Shown here: positions 10,451-22,860 of the stretch, piece by piece
Layout of the letters: each line of letters begins with the position of its first letter
Position numbering within the stretch: position 1 is the first letter of the stretch
From: Lepiota brunneoincarnata
Taxonomy: Eukaryota > Basidiomycota > Agaricomycetes > Agaricales > Agaricaceae
Direction: 5' to 3'
DNA: 64,000 bases
NCBI GenBank assembly: GCA_023014365.1
Contig: JAEBUN010000020.1
Span: 806,001-870,000 of the forward strand
The notes under the pieces: model-generated
What the model was told of the DNA's origin: nothing
The model's input: only the letters and a program-made list of their open reading frames with translations
Database searches by the model: none
Program-made: the position numbers and the translations under genes

Positions 10451-12000
10451 CCCATTTTCTTATAGACTAGGGTAAGACCCTAGCTGTGCCTTTGGCACAG
10501 GGAGTATAATAACAAAATTTTGTTAGGTCACATGACTTTATTTGGTGATATTTGTTTGTCTGTATTTTGATCACATGACCTTATTTATGAATGTTTTAAT
10601 GACTTTGGTATTATTTGAGATGGTTTGAGTACTTGAAATCTGTTAGTTAAATGAATTTAGTATAAGTTTTTTCTGGATCACATGATTGTATTTAACAATA
10701 TTTTAATGACTTTAGCATTATCTGAATAGATGCCTAGACCCTTCAGCCTGGGCACTTGGAGTGTAACAATTGTTTATATTATCTGAAGCTTAGTATTGTC
10801 TAGGTATGTTATATTACTTATATATTAAATACAGCATGAAACTAATCACAATACATGCCTGAGCTTACACACAAATTTGGATGACTTTAGCATTATAGTT
10901 AAGTTTAGAGATTTGAGTGAAAATTTTTTTTTGGAAGTCACATGACCTTATTTACTGACATTTGTAAGCAACTGAATAGATCACATGATCTTGTTTATCA
11001 ATGTTTTGATGACTTTGGCATTCACTGAATGGATTACATGATCATATTAATCAATATCTTAATGACCTTAGCATTATCTAAATGGATGCCTAGACCTTTC
11101 AGCCTGGGCACTTGAAGTGTGCTAATTGTCTATATTATCTAAAGCTTAGTATTATCTAAGTATGTTATGTTATTTATATCTTGAATTCAGTAAGGAACTG
11201 ACTACAATCCATGCCTTCAGCATGCATGTGTGGTCAATTTCCATCACAATTTAGCATTGTCTGAATATTGTAAGAGGAACTCCAGGTCATCGCTCACAAC
11301 TGCAGACTCAGAATTCTGATTTCCAGCCTTCCTGCACTCGGAAATCTAATCCCCAGCCCTCCTGCACTTGGAAATCCGATTTCCAGCCCCCTTGGGCCCA
11401 GAAATCTGTCCCCCAACACCCCAGTACTTGGAATTCCCTCCTACACCCCTCCAATGCAGATACGAACCCTCACTGGCATGCATGACCCTATCTCAAGCCT
11501 ATTCCCGACTATATTTATTTTAGGCATCCCTGACACCTCACAGCCACATATGTAAAGTAGATTACTCAACTTGGACCTTATGGCAGGTAGTATAAGTAGT
11601 GTAGGTGAGCTTGGAGAAACCTTACTTGATTCTCTAAGGTTTCTCCCTGCTCAGCCGACACAACACGGCAGCCAGGTCGCCCTTACAAATATGTTATATT
11701 ACTTATATCTTGAACACAGCATGAAACTGACCACAATCCATACCTTTGGCATGTATGTGTAGTCAATTTCCATCACAATCTAGCATTATCTGAATATGTT
11801 GTGTTACTGATATCTCAAACACAGCAGGAAACTGACCACAATCTAGCATTGTCTGAATATCTTATACTACTTATATTTTAAACACAGTATGAAACTAACC
11901 ACAATCCATGCTGTTGGCATGCATGTGTAGTTACTTTCTATTACAATTTACCATTATCCTGATCTTAGCATTGATTATATCAATTTACTTTGCATTTCTC
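10451..12000 (+). repeat. Hairpin array following body B
   Basis: Double hairpin at about 10,465-10,502, GCC(C/T)AG...CTGGGC hairpins near 10,726 and 11,084, then CATGC...GCATG palindromic units to about 11,950. It is interrupted by a solo LTR at 11,269-11,687. No gene is seen. Confidence 0.8.
11269..11687 (+). mobile_element. Solo LTR, 419 bp, with 5-bp target duplication
   Basis: A unique segment inside the hairpin array begins TGTAAGAGG and ends CGCCCTTACA, giving TG...CA ends with inverted TGTAAG/CTTACA. It is flanked by a perfect AATAT duplication (11,264-11,268 and 11,688-11,692). Removing it restores the phrase CTGAATATGTTATATTAC found in neighbouring repeat units. Inside are three degenerate copies of a CTTGGAAATC.GATTTCCAGC-like phrase and a GGAGAAACCTTA...TAAGGTTTCTCC hairpin. 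No matching internal element is in the window, so the superfamily is unknown. The strand is arbitrary. Confidence 0.82.
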
Positions 12001-13275
12001 TCACCTGTAACTGAGCAGTTAGATTTATCTTTAATTTATTTCTAATTTTCCTGAATTTTTACGATTATCTTTATGGTTTTATTTGCTATTTACGATGATT
12101 TTGGATATATTGGTTGGGCTTGTTTAACAATAAGTATTCTTTTAATATTATCCGAATTTCCACGAATTTAAGCGTATTTTTAGCGATTTTTTATGGCTGG
12201 AGAGGGATGGTGGCAGGAAGATCAATGGTGGACGGGGCGTGAGAAGCTCAGGTCATTGATCCGGATGTGTCAGCAATTGCCAGAATTTCGACGTTTCCAA
12301 AGAAATTCCGATTGCTCAACATTCCACCTATTGGTTTATTTGTGGATTGCTTGGAGGCCATGATGGGGATGTATGACACGTGAATCCCAGGTTTGGTGCG
12401 AGGGGAATGAGTATATGAGCGGAGATATTCAATATCATGTACAAAATGAAATTGAGTGTTGCACTATACTGTTCCTATGGGTATGGTCCAGGACTGTGAG
12501 GGCATGTGCACCCAGATGAGGGGTAACATGTGCCAATGTAGCAAAGATTTAGAATAATTGCAGGGCCCTGGGATGAATTTCCTTTTAAATTACAGTGTAA
12601 TTACTATTTCTCCACATTCTCCCTATTGATTCTGTTCCAGATTTTTGCGAGGTCTTCGCGGTTTGGACCCCAAATGAGCACAAAGGTATTGTAGCAATTG
12701 AGCCAGTGGAAGCCACTCAAACTGCGCTTTTTCATTTTCCCCTCTGATGAGCCATCAAAGCCCATGTCCAATTGCTCAACATTCCACCTATTAATAAATC
12801 CTCGTTAAATCAGAGGATTGCCATACCTATAGCCGTTCCCCAATCCCAAATTTACATTGCAAACGAACGCCTCTGGCACTGGGAATACCCCCATCAATAT
12901 TCCCATCAAAGGTGTTATTCCTCATTGTTCTCTCTATTAATTCGCTTTGCGTCTTTGTGAAAGGGGAGGGCCAGTGTGCCCCAATCGGATTCCCAAGTAT
13001 CATTGCCATTGAGCCATTTCCCAACCCTCTACAGACACCTCTTCCCCCACAAAGATCAATTTATTTCTCATCATTCTTTCTATCAACCCGCTTCGTAATT
13101 TCGCCGTTCACATCTCGCTACCCACCCCCCCAGATTCCCAAGTTTATAGACCCCCAAACCCCCTCCTTGTCATTGACCCCCTCAGCCAGCCAATCAGAAA
13201 ATATTACAAATGCTGACCAATGCTGACTAAAATTTGTCAGCCAGCCATCATCCCAGGCTTGTTGTCCCATTCTCT
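12001..13275 (+). repeat. Body of composite repeat, copy C
   Basis: Lead-in from about 12,000; GGCTGGAGAGGGATGGTGGC near 12,196; conserved body phrases to GTCCCATTCTCTTATAGATGAGC near 13,265. Internal ~147-bp subunits are present as in copy A. No conserved ORF. Confidence 0.85.
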
Positions 13276-14640
13276 TATAGATGAGCTTACGCTCGTGTGC
13301 CTTCGGCACACCCAGTTTGTGCGACTTTGGCATTGTCTGACAAAGCGCGCTGGACCTTCGGCCCGCGCGTCAGAACAAAGGGAACAATTGCTGACATAAT
13401 TAAAAAAAGCTGACCAATTCTGACTAATCCTGACTAATTCTGACTAAGCTTACAAATCGTACAAACGGGCTCCACTTAAGGCGGCCTGCCATTCTTTATA
13501 GACGAGCTTACGCTCGTGTGCCTTCGGCACACATATTTGGGCGACTTTAGCATTATAGGAAGATTTGAGTGAAAACAAAGTTTTTTGGAAGTCACATGAC
13601 TTTATTTACTAATGTTTGGTTTTTACTGAATGGATCACATGATCTTGTTTGATGACTTTAGCATTATCTGAATAGATGCCCAGACCCTTCGGCCTGGGCA
13701 CTTGGAGTGTGCTAATTGTTTATATTATCTGAAGCTTAGCATTGTCTAAGTATGTTAAATTACTTATATCTTGAATACAGCATGAAACTGATCACAATAC
13801 ATGCCTGAGCTTACACACAAATTTGGATGACTTTAGCATTATAGTTAAGTTTAGAAAGATTTGAGTGAAAAGAATGTTTTTGGAAATCACATGACTTTGT
13901 TTACTAATGTTTTATCTTCATTGAATGGATCACATGATCTTATTTGATGACCTTAGCATTATCTGAATAGATGCCCAGACCCTTCGGCCTGGGCACTTGG
14001 AGTATGCTAATTGTTTATATTATCTAAAGCTTAGCATTGTCTAAGTATGTTATGTTACTTATATCTTGAATACAGCATGAAAATGATCACAACCCATACC
14101 TTTGGTACATATGTATGTGTAGTCACTTTCCAATGCAATTTAGCATTATCCTAATATGTTGTGTTACTTATATCTTGAATACAGCAGGAAACTGACCACA
14201 ATTCATGCCTTCAACATGCATGTGTGATCAATTTCCATCACAATCTAGCATTGTCTGAATATGTTATGTTACTTATATTGTGAACACAGCAGGAAACTGA
14301 CCACAATCCATGCCTTCAGCATGCATGTGTAGTCAATTTCCATCGCAATCTAGCATTATCTGAATATGTTGTGTTACTGATATCTTGAATACAGCAGGAA
14401 ACTGATCACAATCCATGCCTTTGGCATGCATGTGTGATCAATTTCCATTGCAATCTAGCATTGTCTGAATATCTTATGTTACTTATGTTGTGAACACAGC
14501 AGGAAACTGACCACAATCCATGCCTCTGGCATGCATGTGTGGTCAATTTCCATCACAATTTAGCATTATCCTAATCATGTTACTTATAGCTTGGACATAG
14601 TATGGGTGTGTGGTCACTTAGGATTGATTATATCAAATTT
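13276..14640 (+). repeat. Hairpin array following body C
   Basis: Two double hairpins (about 13,277 and 13,500). Between them near 13,340-13,372 is a GC-rich palindrome unlike its surroundings (GCGCG...CGCGC inside CTGAC...GTCAG). Then come GCCCAG...CTGGGC hairpins near 13,678 and 13,975 and at least five CATGC...GCATG units, of which 14,401-14,440 and 14,509-14,544 have perfectly paired outer stems. No gene is seen. Confidence 0.8.
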
Positions 14641-15880
14641 CCACTATTAACTGAGCAGTTAGATTTATCTGTAATTTATTTCTAATTTTCCTGAAATTTT
14701 AATGATTATTTTTATAGTTTATGTGTGATTTATAATGATGTTGGATGTATCCAATATTATCCAAAATTTTGGGAATTTGTGCATATTTTTAGCGAATTTT
14801 TATGGCTGGATGGTGGCAGGAAGATCAATGGTGGACTGAGCGTGAGAAGCTCAGATGGGCATTGATCCGGATTTGTCAGCAATTGCCAGAATGTCGATGT
14901 TTCCAAAGAAATTCCAATTGCTCGACATTCCACCTATCGATTTATTTGAGGATTGTTTGGGGGCCATGGTGGAGCTGTAGGACACGTGAATCCCAGGTTT
15001 GGCGCGAGGGGAATGAGCATATAAGCGGAGAGATTGAATTTCATGTACAATATAAAACTGAGTGTTGCACAATATTGTGCCTATTAATTTGCTTCAGGAC
15101 TTTCAGGACATGTCCACCCATGGGAGGGGTAACATGGGCCCAAGCAGAAAATATTCCAAATAAATGCAGGGCCTTGGGACGAATTTCCTTCAGAATTACA
15201 GTGTAATTACAATTTCTCCACAATCTCCCTATTGAGTCTGTTCCTGATTTTTGCGAGGTCTTTGCGATCTGTACCCCAAAGGGGCCCAAAGGTATTGTAG
15301 CAATTGAGCCAGTGGAAGCCACTCAAAATGCGCTTTTTGCATTTTCCCCTCTGATGGCCATCAGGGGCCATGTCCAATTCCTCAACATCCCACCTATCAA
15401 TAAATGCCCATCAAATCAGGGGGCTGGCAGGCTCAAAACCGCTCTCCAATCCCAAGTTTATATAGAGAACGAACGCCTCTGGCACTGGGAATACCCCCAT
15501 CAATTTCCCCATCAAAGGTGCTATTGCTCAATGTTCTCTCTATCGATTTGCTTTGCGTCTTCGTCGGAGGGGAGGGCCAATAGGCCTCCCCAGGCCCCCA
15601 ATATATCGTGCTGATTGAGCTGCTGTAGCACCCTCCATGCCCCCTTCATTCCGCAGAAAGATCAATTTATTTCTCAACATTCTTTCTATCAATTTCCTTG
15701 GTATTTTTGCCATTCACATCTCACCATCTACCCCCCCAGATCCCCAAAGTTATAGAATCCCAAACCCCCTCCTTGCCATTGACCCCCCCAGCCAGCCAAT
15801 CAGAAAATATTACAAATGCTGACCAATGCTGACTAAAATTTGTCAGCCTCCCCATCATCTCACAGCCTTGTCCCATTCTT
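14641..15880 (+). repeat. Body of composite repeat, copy D
   Basis: Conserved body phrases from TTATGGCTGGATGGTGGC near 14,801 to CTTGTCCCATTCTTAATAAG near 15,870. It ends at the TAGGGT/ACCCTA form of the double hairpin. No conserved ORF. Confidence 0.85.
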
Positions 15881-15974
15881 AATAAGACTAGGGTAAGACC
15901 CTAGCTGTGCCTTTGGCACAGGGAGTATAATTACAAAAAGTTGAGTTTTGTTAGGTCACATGACTTTGTTGATA
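15881..15974 (+). repeat. Start of hairpin array D, cut by pogo element
   Basis: The double hairpin TAGGGT/ACCCTA and CTGTGCC/GGCACAG lies near 15,888-15,922, followed by AGGTCACATGACTTTGTTGATA. The last TA is the target of the pogo-like insertion; the array resumes at 19,357. Confidence 0.8.
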
Positions 15975-18900
15975 CAGTCACTCACCACTCCTTTATACAC
16001 CGAAACTTATTTTGCACACAGTGGGTACAAAGCTCAACGTATCCACTTCGAATTTTGTACATATGTAGATACACTTTGTCAAAATATAATTACAGAATTA
16101 CAGAATTTTTCGTCAAGTTTTGAATGCATAGTATCACTTCGAAATTTAAGCACAAAACGAGTCCTTTATACAGTGTGATGCCGCGTGTGACATTTGGTCA
16201 CACCGCCATCGAAACCCCTGTAAATCCTTCAGAAATATTTCAATCATCATCGTTGTTGCTCCCCTGGTGCTCGTCATCACTGGAAAATGTATGAGTAATG
16301 TCAGAGTCACTACTTGCAGCCTTTTCCTGGGGCTGGAAGAGGTTTTGAAAGCCACAATGCCTTGCAGATTGTGCAAGGGTAGGTTTTGGGACTGGTTTTG
16401 GGAGTGGACCCAGTGGACCAGGATGGGGGAGGGGAGCCAAACCATTGTCCTTCCGATCCAAGTTGTCTTCCTTCCATACCTCCATATAAAGCTTGTAGTT
16501 CACTCTCTCCCAATTATTCTCCTTGATTCTCTTTGCCTCCTTTTCCTTCCACTCCTTTAACTTCTCTGAGTGATAAGCCCTAACTGTGCGCTTATTCTGC
16601 TTCTCCTCATCTTCCTGCTTCATCTCCTGCTCTCTAGCCACAACTGCCTCAACAAACTCATCTCCAGTCAACAAACGAGGAACTCCACCCAAGAGTGCAC
16701 TGTGAGATGTCTTTGACTTGGCTTTCTTCTCCTTTGCGTGAAGTTGATTTTGCATGCGACCACAGTAGACATGCTGGAGGATGATGGCTGCCTGCTGGCC
16801 CTGTAGCTGGCCTTTGTGATATGCTTCGCGTAATGCTGCATCCCGTAATGCGGCCTGAAGAAGACTTTCCCATTCAGTTTGAGGTACAAACTGAAGAAGA
16901 TCGGTTCGCTTCTTGACTGGTGACATAACAAATGGGTTGTACTCCAGGGGAGGAGTGTTGGAAGGAAGAGGGTCAGGAGCAAAGAGTGGATGGTTGATGT
17001 TGGTTGTGAGCCGAGCAAACATGTCAACAAGAGATTCAGGAACATCAAAGCTAACACCATGTTCATCCTCTGGGTCAGAATCGTCGCTAACAAGTGGTAT
17101 AGAACTCTGAGCATCCACATTTTGCTTTTCAGCTAGCATTGTAATGGCTCTAGCAGTGTTGTGAATAGGAGTGCTGAATGGAAGGGGCATGGGTGCATTA
17201 TGAGAAGTTTCCAAGCTAGGCCGAAAGAGCTTGGAGCGAATAACTTGACGGTCAAGAGGAACAACCCCAGTTTTACGGAATGCGGTTTGGATATTCTCCC
17301 GAGTAAGAGCACGAATGTGAGCCTGACCATAGATAGATAGAAAATTTGACTTTGTAATCCTTTGGCCAGTATTTGCTTGGAACTTGTCACGCTCCTGCTG
17401 CCAGTAACGCTTGAGAACACCAAAAATGGCAACATTGAGGCCCTGGTAGACATGCGTGGAGTGTGATGGATAACAAAGGATGGAGATGTTGTGTTCCCAA
17501 GCATAGTCAAGGAAAGCAAAGGAATAGTGGGAATTGTGACCATCAAGCAGAATAACTCATTTGCGACCATTAGCCTGGGTTTGAGTGAATGTATCAAACT
17601 GCCTGAGCCACAAAGTACCCAGCTCTGAATCTGTCCACCCTTTCTTTGAGTAGCCAATACTAATGATAATTAAATCAGTAAAACTGTAATATTATGCAAA
17701 TAGAGTTAACTCACGATGCTGCAGCTGGGTTTTGCTGGTTCCAGTTGATATGGTAGCCATGACCCTTGAATATGACAGCAGGTGCAATGCTGGTACCATT
17801 AGCACAAATAGTAACAATGATCGTGATATTTTCACGACTACCATCATGTTGCTGATATGGTGCTGGTTCACCCCTTCGTCCATAAACCTGCTCCCTTCCT
17901 CCTTCACCTGTCTATGGTCATATCAGTTAATTAACCAAAACTATTTGTGAGAGATATAATTTGTACCTGAATTCCTGTTTCATCAACACCCCAAATACAA
18001 TCAGGGGAAACACCCTCAAGCTCTTTCTCCAGAAGATCAAACCAGAGGTGGTGATTTGTTGGATTAACCGCCTTGGCTCGAACATTGTCAAGGGTCCTTG
18101 AGTATGTTAGCTTGAGTTGATCAGTATGGCGTCGAGCAAAGCGGCTGATCCAATTGGTACCAACACCATCCTCTGGAAAATCATCTTGCCGCACATGGGC
18201 AATTGAATTAACATGGTCCTCCAACCGGCCAGCTGTCAGTGGAAATCCTCGGTCAGTAGAATAGAGTGGAAACATAACCACTGCTATTTCTTCCTCATCA
18301 GTAAGCCACCGTTTTGTAGTGTTAAACTCCTGGATGCTCTGAATGCCTTTAGTATATTTCAGTATAATAATAACTGAATATACAAGTGAGTAATAATTAC
18401 CCTTTGCACGGTTTGCGACTGTGGCATGGTTAATCTTTACTTCCCTCCCTGTTGCAACTAGATGGGCAGCTGTAACCTCTTCTGCAATAACTCGATACCC
18501 CTTCCTGCGCTCTCCTGGCCCTAGATTTCTATCTTGCTCCATCAGATACATCTCAGCAGCTTTCTTCACTAGCATTTCCTTCTCCTCATTGAAAAGTCTC
18601 ATTTTCTCCTATGAAATCCTGGATTTTGTGGCTTTGGAGGGCATTTTGAGTATGAGAGGCTTGTTTGACACTAGAGACAGTGTTGGGATGCTTGGGGGGT
18701 TGATCTCGACAATGAGAGATGCCAGGGTATCCTATACAATATAAAATTAGATGACAGATTTGACTTATTAATAGATAAATTTGGAATATAAATAAAGCAC
18801 CCATATTTCGAGTTTTTGCAGTCATAAAATTGGTTTATATTGCTATTCTATCTTGATACATTAGTTCTGCATCCTCCAGCAATACATATATACAGTCAGG

Positions 18901-19356
18901 CATCTTAGAGAGCAAAGGCAGGCTGGGGGCACTACGACAGACCCTGCAGGACAGGGATGTCACGCTTTGTGACAGTGATTGCCATCATCTTCCTCCTTGT
19001 TTCTAATTTTAGCAGTTTTTCGGAGCCTCATGCTTTTCCCCTCACCCAGACATAATATAACTGATATCACCAGATAGCCCTCATTCAGGGTGACACAATG
19101 ATACCAAAATCATGTTGTAGAGTGGAGGATAGAATAAATAATGAGCAGATTACATATTTGTCATACTTTCCAATTTTGGAAATGTGGTGATCTTAGATTG
19201 CTCCAACATATCGGCAGCAATTTTACATGTCAGACCTGGGCAGAACGTTCCCAGGCATGTTCTAGAATTTTTTGAAGATTACTTGAAGCATATTTTAATA
19301 AGACAAAAGCCAGTGTATAAAGGAATGGTGGTGTATAAAGGAGTGGTGAGTGACTG
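15975..19356 (-). mobile_element. Complete pogo-like DNA transposon, 3382 bp
   Basis: Perfect 27-bp terminal inverted repeats (CAGTCACTCACCACTCCTTT...) lie at 15,975-16,001 and 19,330-19,356. TA duplications flank them at 15,973-15,974 and 19,357-19,358. Deleting the element rebuilds the phrase TTGATATTTGTTTGTCTG, closely matching the uninterrupted repeat at 10,539 (TGGTGATATTTGTTTG). A partial extra copy of the inner TIR sits just inside the right end (GTGTATAAAGGAATGGT). It encodes one four-exon transposase on the minus strand. TA target and a DD35D-type transposase place it in the pogo group of Tc1/mariner. Confidence 0.93.
16240..18602 (-). pseudogene. pogo-like transposase, four exons, inactivated
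   Basis: My model has exons 18,401-18,602, 17,967-18,346, 17,715-17,911 and 16,240-17,659, with GT-AG introns of 54, 54 and 55 bp. They keep one frame of 733 codons including the final stop. The N-terminus has Psq-like and CENP-B-like helix-turn-helix regions (KRWLTDEEEIAV...). The catalytic core has the first Asp in WGVDETG and the second in LLDGHNSH. The third position, expected as Asp in the sequence after PSHSTH, is Asn (QGLNVAIF), 36 residues after the second Asp. A TGA at 17,557-17,559 interrupts the frame just before LLDGH. The C-terminal 300 residues are charged and probably coiled-coil. Such enzymes cut and paste at TA sites. Nonsense plus loss of a catalytic Asp should make it inactive, although the terminal repeats remain perfect. 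Confidence 0.9.
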
Positions 19357-19358
19357 TA

Positions 19359-20700
19359 TTTGTTTGTCTGTATTTGTCAATATGTTGATCATATAACCTT
19401 ATTTAATTATCTGAGTTAGCCTAGGTACTTGAAATGTATTAGTTAAATGAGCTTAGGATAAGTTTTTCTGAATCACATAATCATGTTTACCAATATTTTA
19501 ATAACTTTAGCATTATCTGAATAGATGCCCAGACCCTTTGGCCTGGGCACTTGGATTGCACTAATTGTTTGAGATTTAAAATCAACTGATGACAGCTATT
19601 TGTCTAGATTATATGACCTTGTTTACTGGTATTTTTATGCCTTTAGCATTATATAAATAGATGCCCAGATCCTTCAGCCTGGGTATTTGAAGTATGCTAA
19701 TTGGTTAATATATATCTTGAACAAACATTTTAATAATAGTTGAGTTTGGGAAGGTTTGAGTGAAAAAACAGTTTTATGGAAGTCATATGACTTTGTTTAC
19801 TAATGTTTGGTATCAACTGAATGGATCATATGATCCTGTTTAATGACCTTAGCATTATCTGAATAGATGCCCAGATCCTTCAGCCTGGGCACTTAGAGTA
19901 TGTAGTTTACTTGTTTTAAGAGAGATTCAATTTCTCTGAGTCACATAATCTTATTTACTGATATTTTAATCATTTTAGCATTATCTGAATAGATGCCCAG
20001 ACTGGCCTGGGCACTTGGAATATATAATCTACTTGTTTTGAGAGAGATTCAAATTTTCTGAGTCACATAGCCTTATTTACTGATATTTTGATCATTTTAG
20101 CATTATCTAAATAGGTGCCCAGACCCTTTGGCCTAGGCACTTGGAGTATGCTAATTGTTTATTATATATCTTGAACAAATAATTTAATATCATCTGGTAT
20201 TATCTGAAGCTTAGCATTATCTGAATATGTTATGTTACTCAGATCTTAAATACTGCATGAAACTGACCACAATCCATACCTTATTTTCCATCATAATCTA
20301 GGATTTTCTGAATATGTCATGTCACTTATATCTTGAACACAGCATGAAACTGACCACAATACATGCCTTCAGCATGCTTGTGTAGTCACTTTCCATTGTA
20401 ATCTAGCATTGTCTGAATATGTTATATTACTTATATTTTGAACATAGTATGAAACTGACCACAATCCATGCCTTCAGCATGCATGTGTAGTCAATTTCCA
20501 TTGCAATCTAGTACTATCCTGATCTTAGCATTGTCTATGTATATTGTATTACTTATATTTTGGATATAATATGCATGTGTAGTTACTTTCCATCACAATT
20601 TAGTATTATCCTGATCTTAGCATTATCTGAGTAGATTGTATTACTTATATCTTGGTTGCAGTATGGGTGTGTGGTCACTCAGTATTGATTATATCAAACT
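19359..20700 (+). repeat. Hairpin array D, continued
   Basis: Five GCCCAG...CTGGGC-type hairpins near 19,524, 19,656, 19,867, 19,988 and 20,114, the densest cluster in the window. CATGC...GCATG units follow to 20,640. No gene is seen. Confidence 0.8.
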
Positions 20701-21980
20701 TCCACTATTTACTTTGCATTGTCTGAGCAGTTGGATTTATCTGTAATTTATTTCTAATTTTCCTGAATTTTTATGATTATTGTTACAGTTTATTTGCGAT
20801 TTACAATGATTTTGAATGTATTCTTTGATCCAGTTTGACAATAAGTATTATTTTAACATTATCCGAATTTTTGGGAATTTATCCATACTTCTAGCAATTT
20901 TTTACGGTTGGAGAGGGATGGTGGCAGGAAGATCAATGGTGGCCTGAGCGTGAGAAGCTCCGATGGGCATTGATCCGGATTTGTCAGCAATTGCCAGAAT
21001 TCCCGTATTTCCAAAGAAATTCCGATTGCTCGACATTCCACCTAATGATTTATTCGTGGATTGCTTGGGAGTTATGGAGTGGATGCCCTACACGTGATCC
21101 CCCGGTCTGGCGCGAGAGGAATGAGTATATGAGCAGCAATATTGTATATCATGTTCGATGGAAAATTGAGTGTTGCACGATACTGGTCCTATCAATTTGG
21201 TCCAGGACTTTGGGATCATGTGCACCCATTGAATAGATAGTGCTGGAAAAAGTAGCGCAGATGTGGAAGGAATGCAGGCCCCTGGGACAAATTTCCTTCA
21301 GAATTATGGTGTAATTTGTGTTCCTCCACAATCTCCCTATTGATTCATTTGCGGACTTTTGTCAAGTCTTTGCAATCCTAATCCCCAGGGATCCCCAGGT
21401 TATTGTAGTAACAGAGCCAGTGGAAGCCAGCTAGAATTCGCTTTTTGCATTTTCCCCTCTGATGGGCCATCAGGGGCCATGTCCAATTGGTCAACATCCC
21501 ACCTATCAATAAATGCCCATTAAGTCAGGAGGTTGGAAGGCCCAAGGCCGCTCCCCAATCCCAAATTTATATAGAGAACGAACGCCTCTGGCACTGGGAA
21601 TACCCCCATCAATATTACCATCAAAGATGTTATTGCTCAATGTTCTCTCTATTGATTTAGTTTGTGTCTTCACCGGAGGGGAGGGCCAATTGGCTCCCCT
21701 AGGCCCCCCAGGTATCGTGTTGATTGAGCTACTGTAGCACCCTCCATACCCCCTTCTTCTCAAACAAAGATCAATTTATTCCTCAATATTCTCCCTATCG
21801 ATTTATTTCGTAATTTCGCCGTCAACGTCTCGCCCCACACCCCCCCAGATTCCCAAATTTATGGGTTCCCAAACCCCCTCCTTGTCATCGACCCCCCCAG
21901 CCAGCCAATCAGAAAATATTATGTCAGAATTGGTCAGCTCTGACTCAGCACCCATCACTCCCATGGCCTTGTCCCATTCT
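20701..21980 (+). repeat. Body of composite repeat, copy E
   Basis: Conserved body phrases from ACGGTTGGAGAGGGATGGTG near 20,908 to TGTCCCATTCTCTATAAGAC near 21,970. It ends at the TAGGGT/ACCCTA double hairpin. No conserved ORF. Confidence 0.85.
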
Positions 21981-22860
21981 CTATAAGACTAGGGTAAGAC
22001 CCTAGCTGTGCCTTTGGCACAGGGAGTATAATTACAAAATTTTGTCAGGTCACATGACTTTATTTGGTGATATTTGTTTGTCTGTATTTTGATCACATGA
22101 CCTTATTTACTGATGTTTGTAAGTGACTGAATAGATCACATGATCTTGTTTATCAATGCTTTGATGACTTTGGCATTCACTGAATGGATTACATGATTAT
22201 GTTAATTAATATCTTGATGACTTTAGCATTATCTAAATGGATGCTCAGACCCTTTGGCCTGGGCACTTGGAGTGTGCTAGTTGTTTATATTATCTAAAGC
22301 TTAGTATTATCTAAGTATGTTATGTTATTTATATCTTGAATTCAGTAGGGAACTGACTACAATCCATGCCTTCAGCATGCATGTGTGGTCAATTTCCATC
22401 ACAATTTAGTATTGTCTGAATATGTTATATTACTTATATCTTGAACACAGCATGAAACTGACCACAATCCATGCCTCCAGCATGCATGTATGGTCAATTT
22501 CCATTGCAATTTAGCATTATCCTAATCTTAGCGTTGTCTAGGTATAATATATTACTTATATTTGAACACAGTAGTGGGTGGTCAATTTCTATCACAATCT
22601 AGCATTGTCTGAATATGTTGTGTTACTTATATTGTGAACACAGCAGGAAACTGACCACAATCCATGCCTTTGGCATGCATGTGTGATCAATTTCCATCAC
22701 AATCTAGCATTGTCTGAATATCTTATACTACTTATATTTTAAATACAGTATGAAACTAACCACAATCCATGCTGTTGGCATGCATGTGTGGTTACTTTCT
22801 ATCACAATTTACCACTATCCTGATCTTAGCATTGATTATATCAATTTACTTTGCATTTCT
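21981..22860 (+). repeat. Hairpin array following body E
   Basis: Double hairpin near 21,987-22,024, one GCTCAG...CTGGGC hairpin near 22,242, and CATGC...GCATG units including a perfect TAACCACA/TGTGGTTA outer stem at 22,757-22,794. This is the shortest array in the tandem block. Confidence 0.8.
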
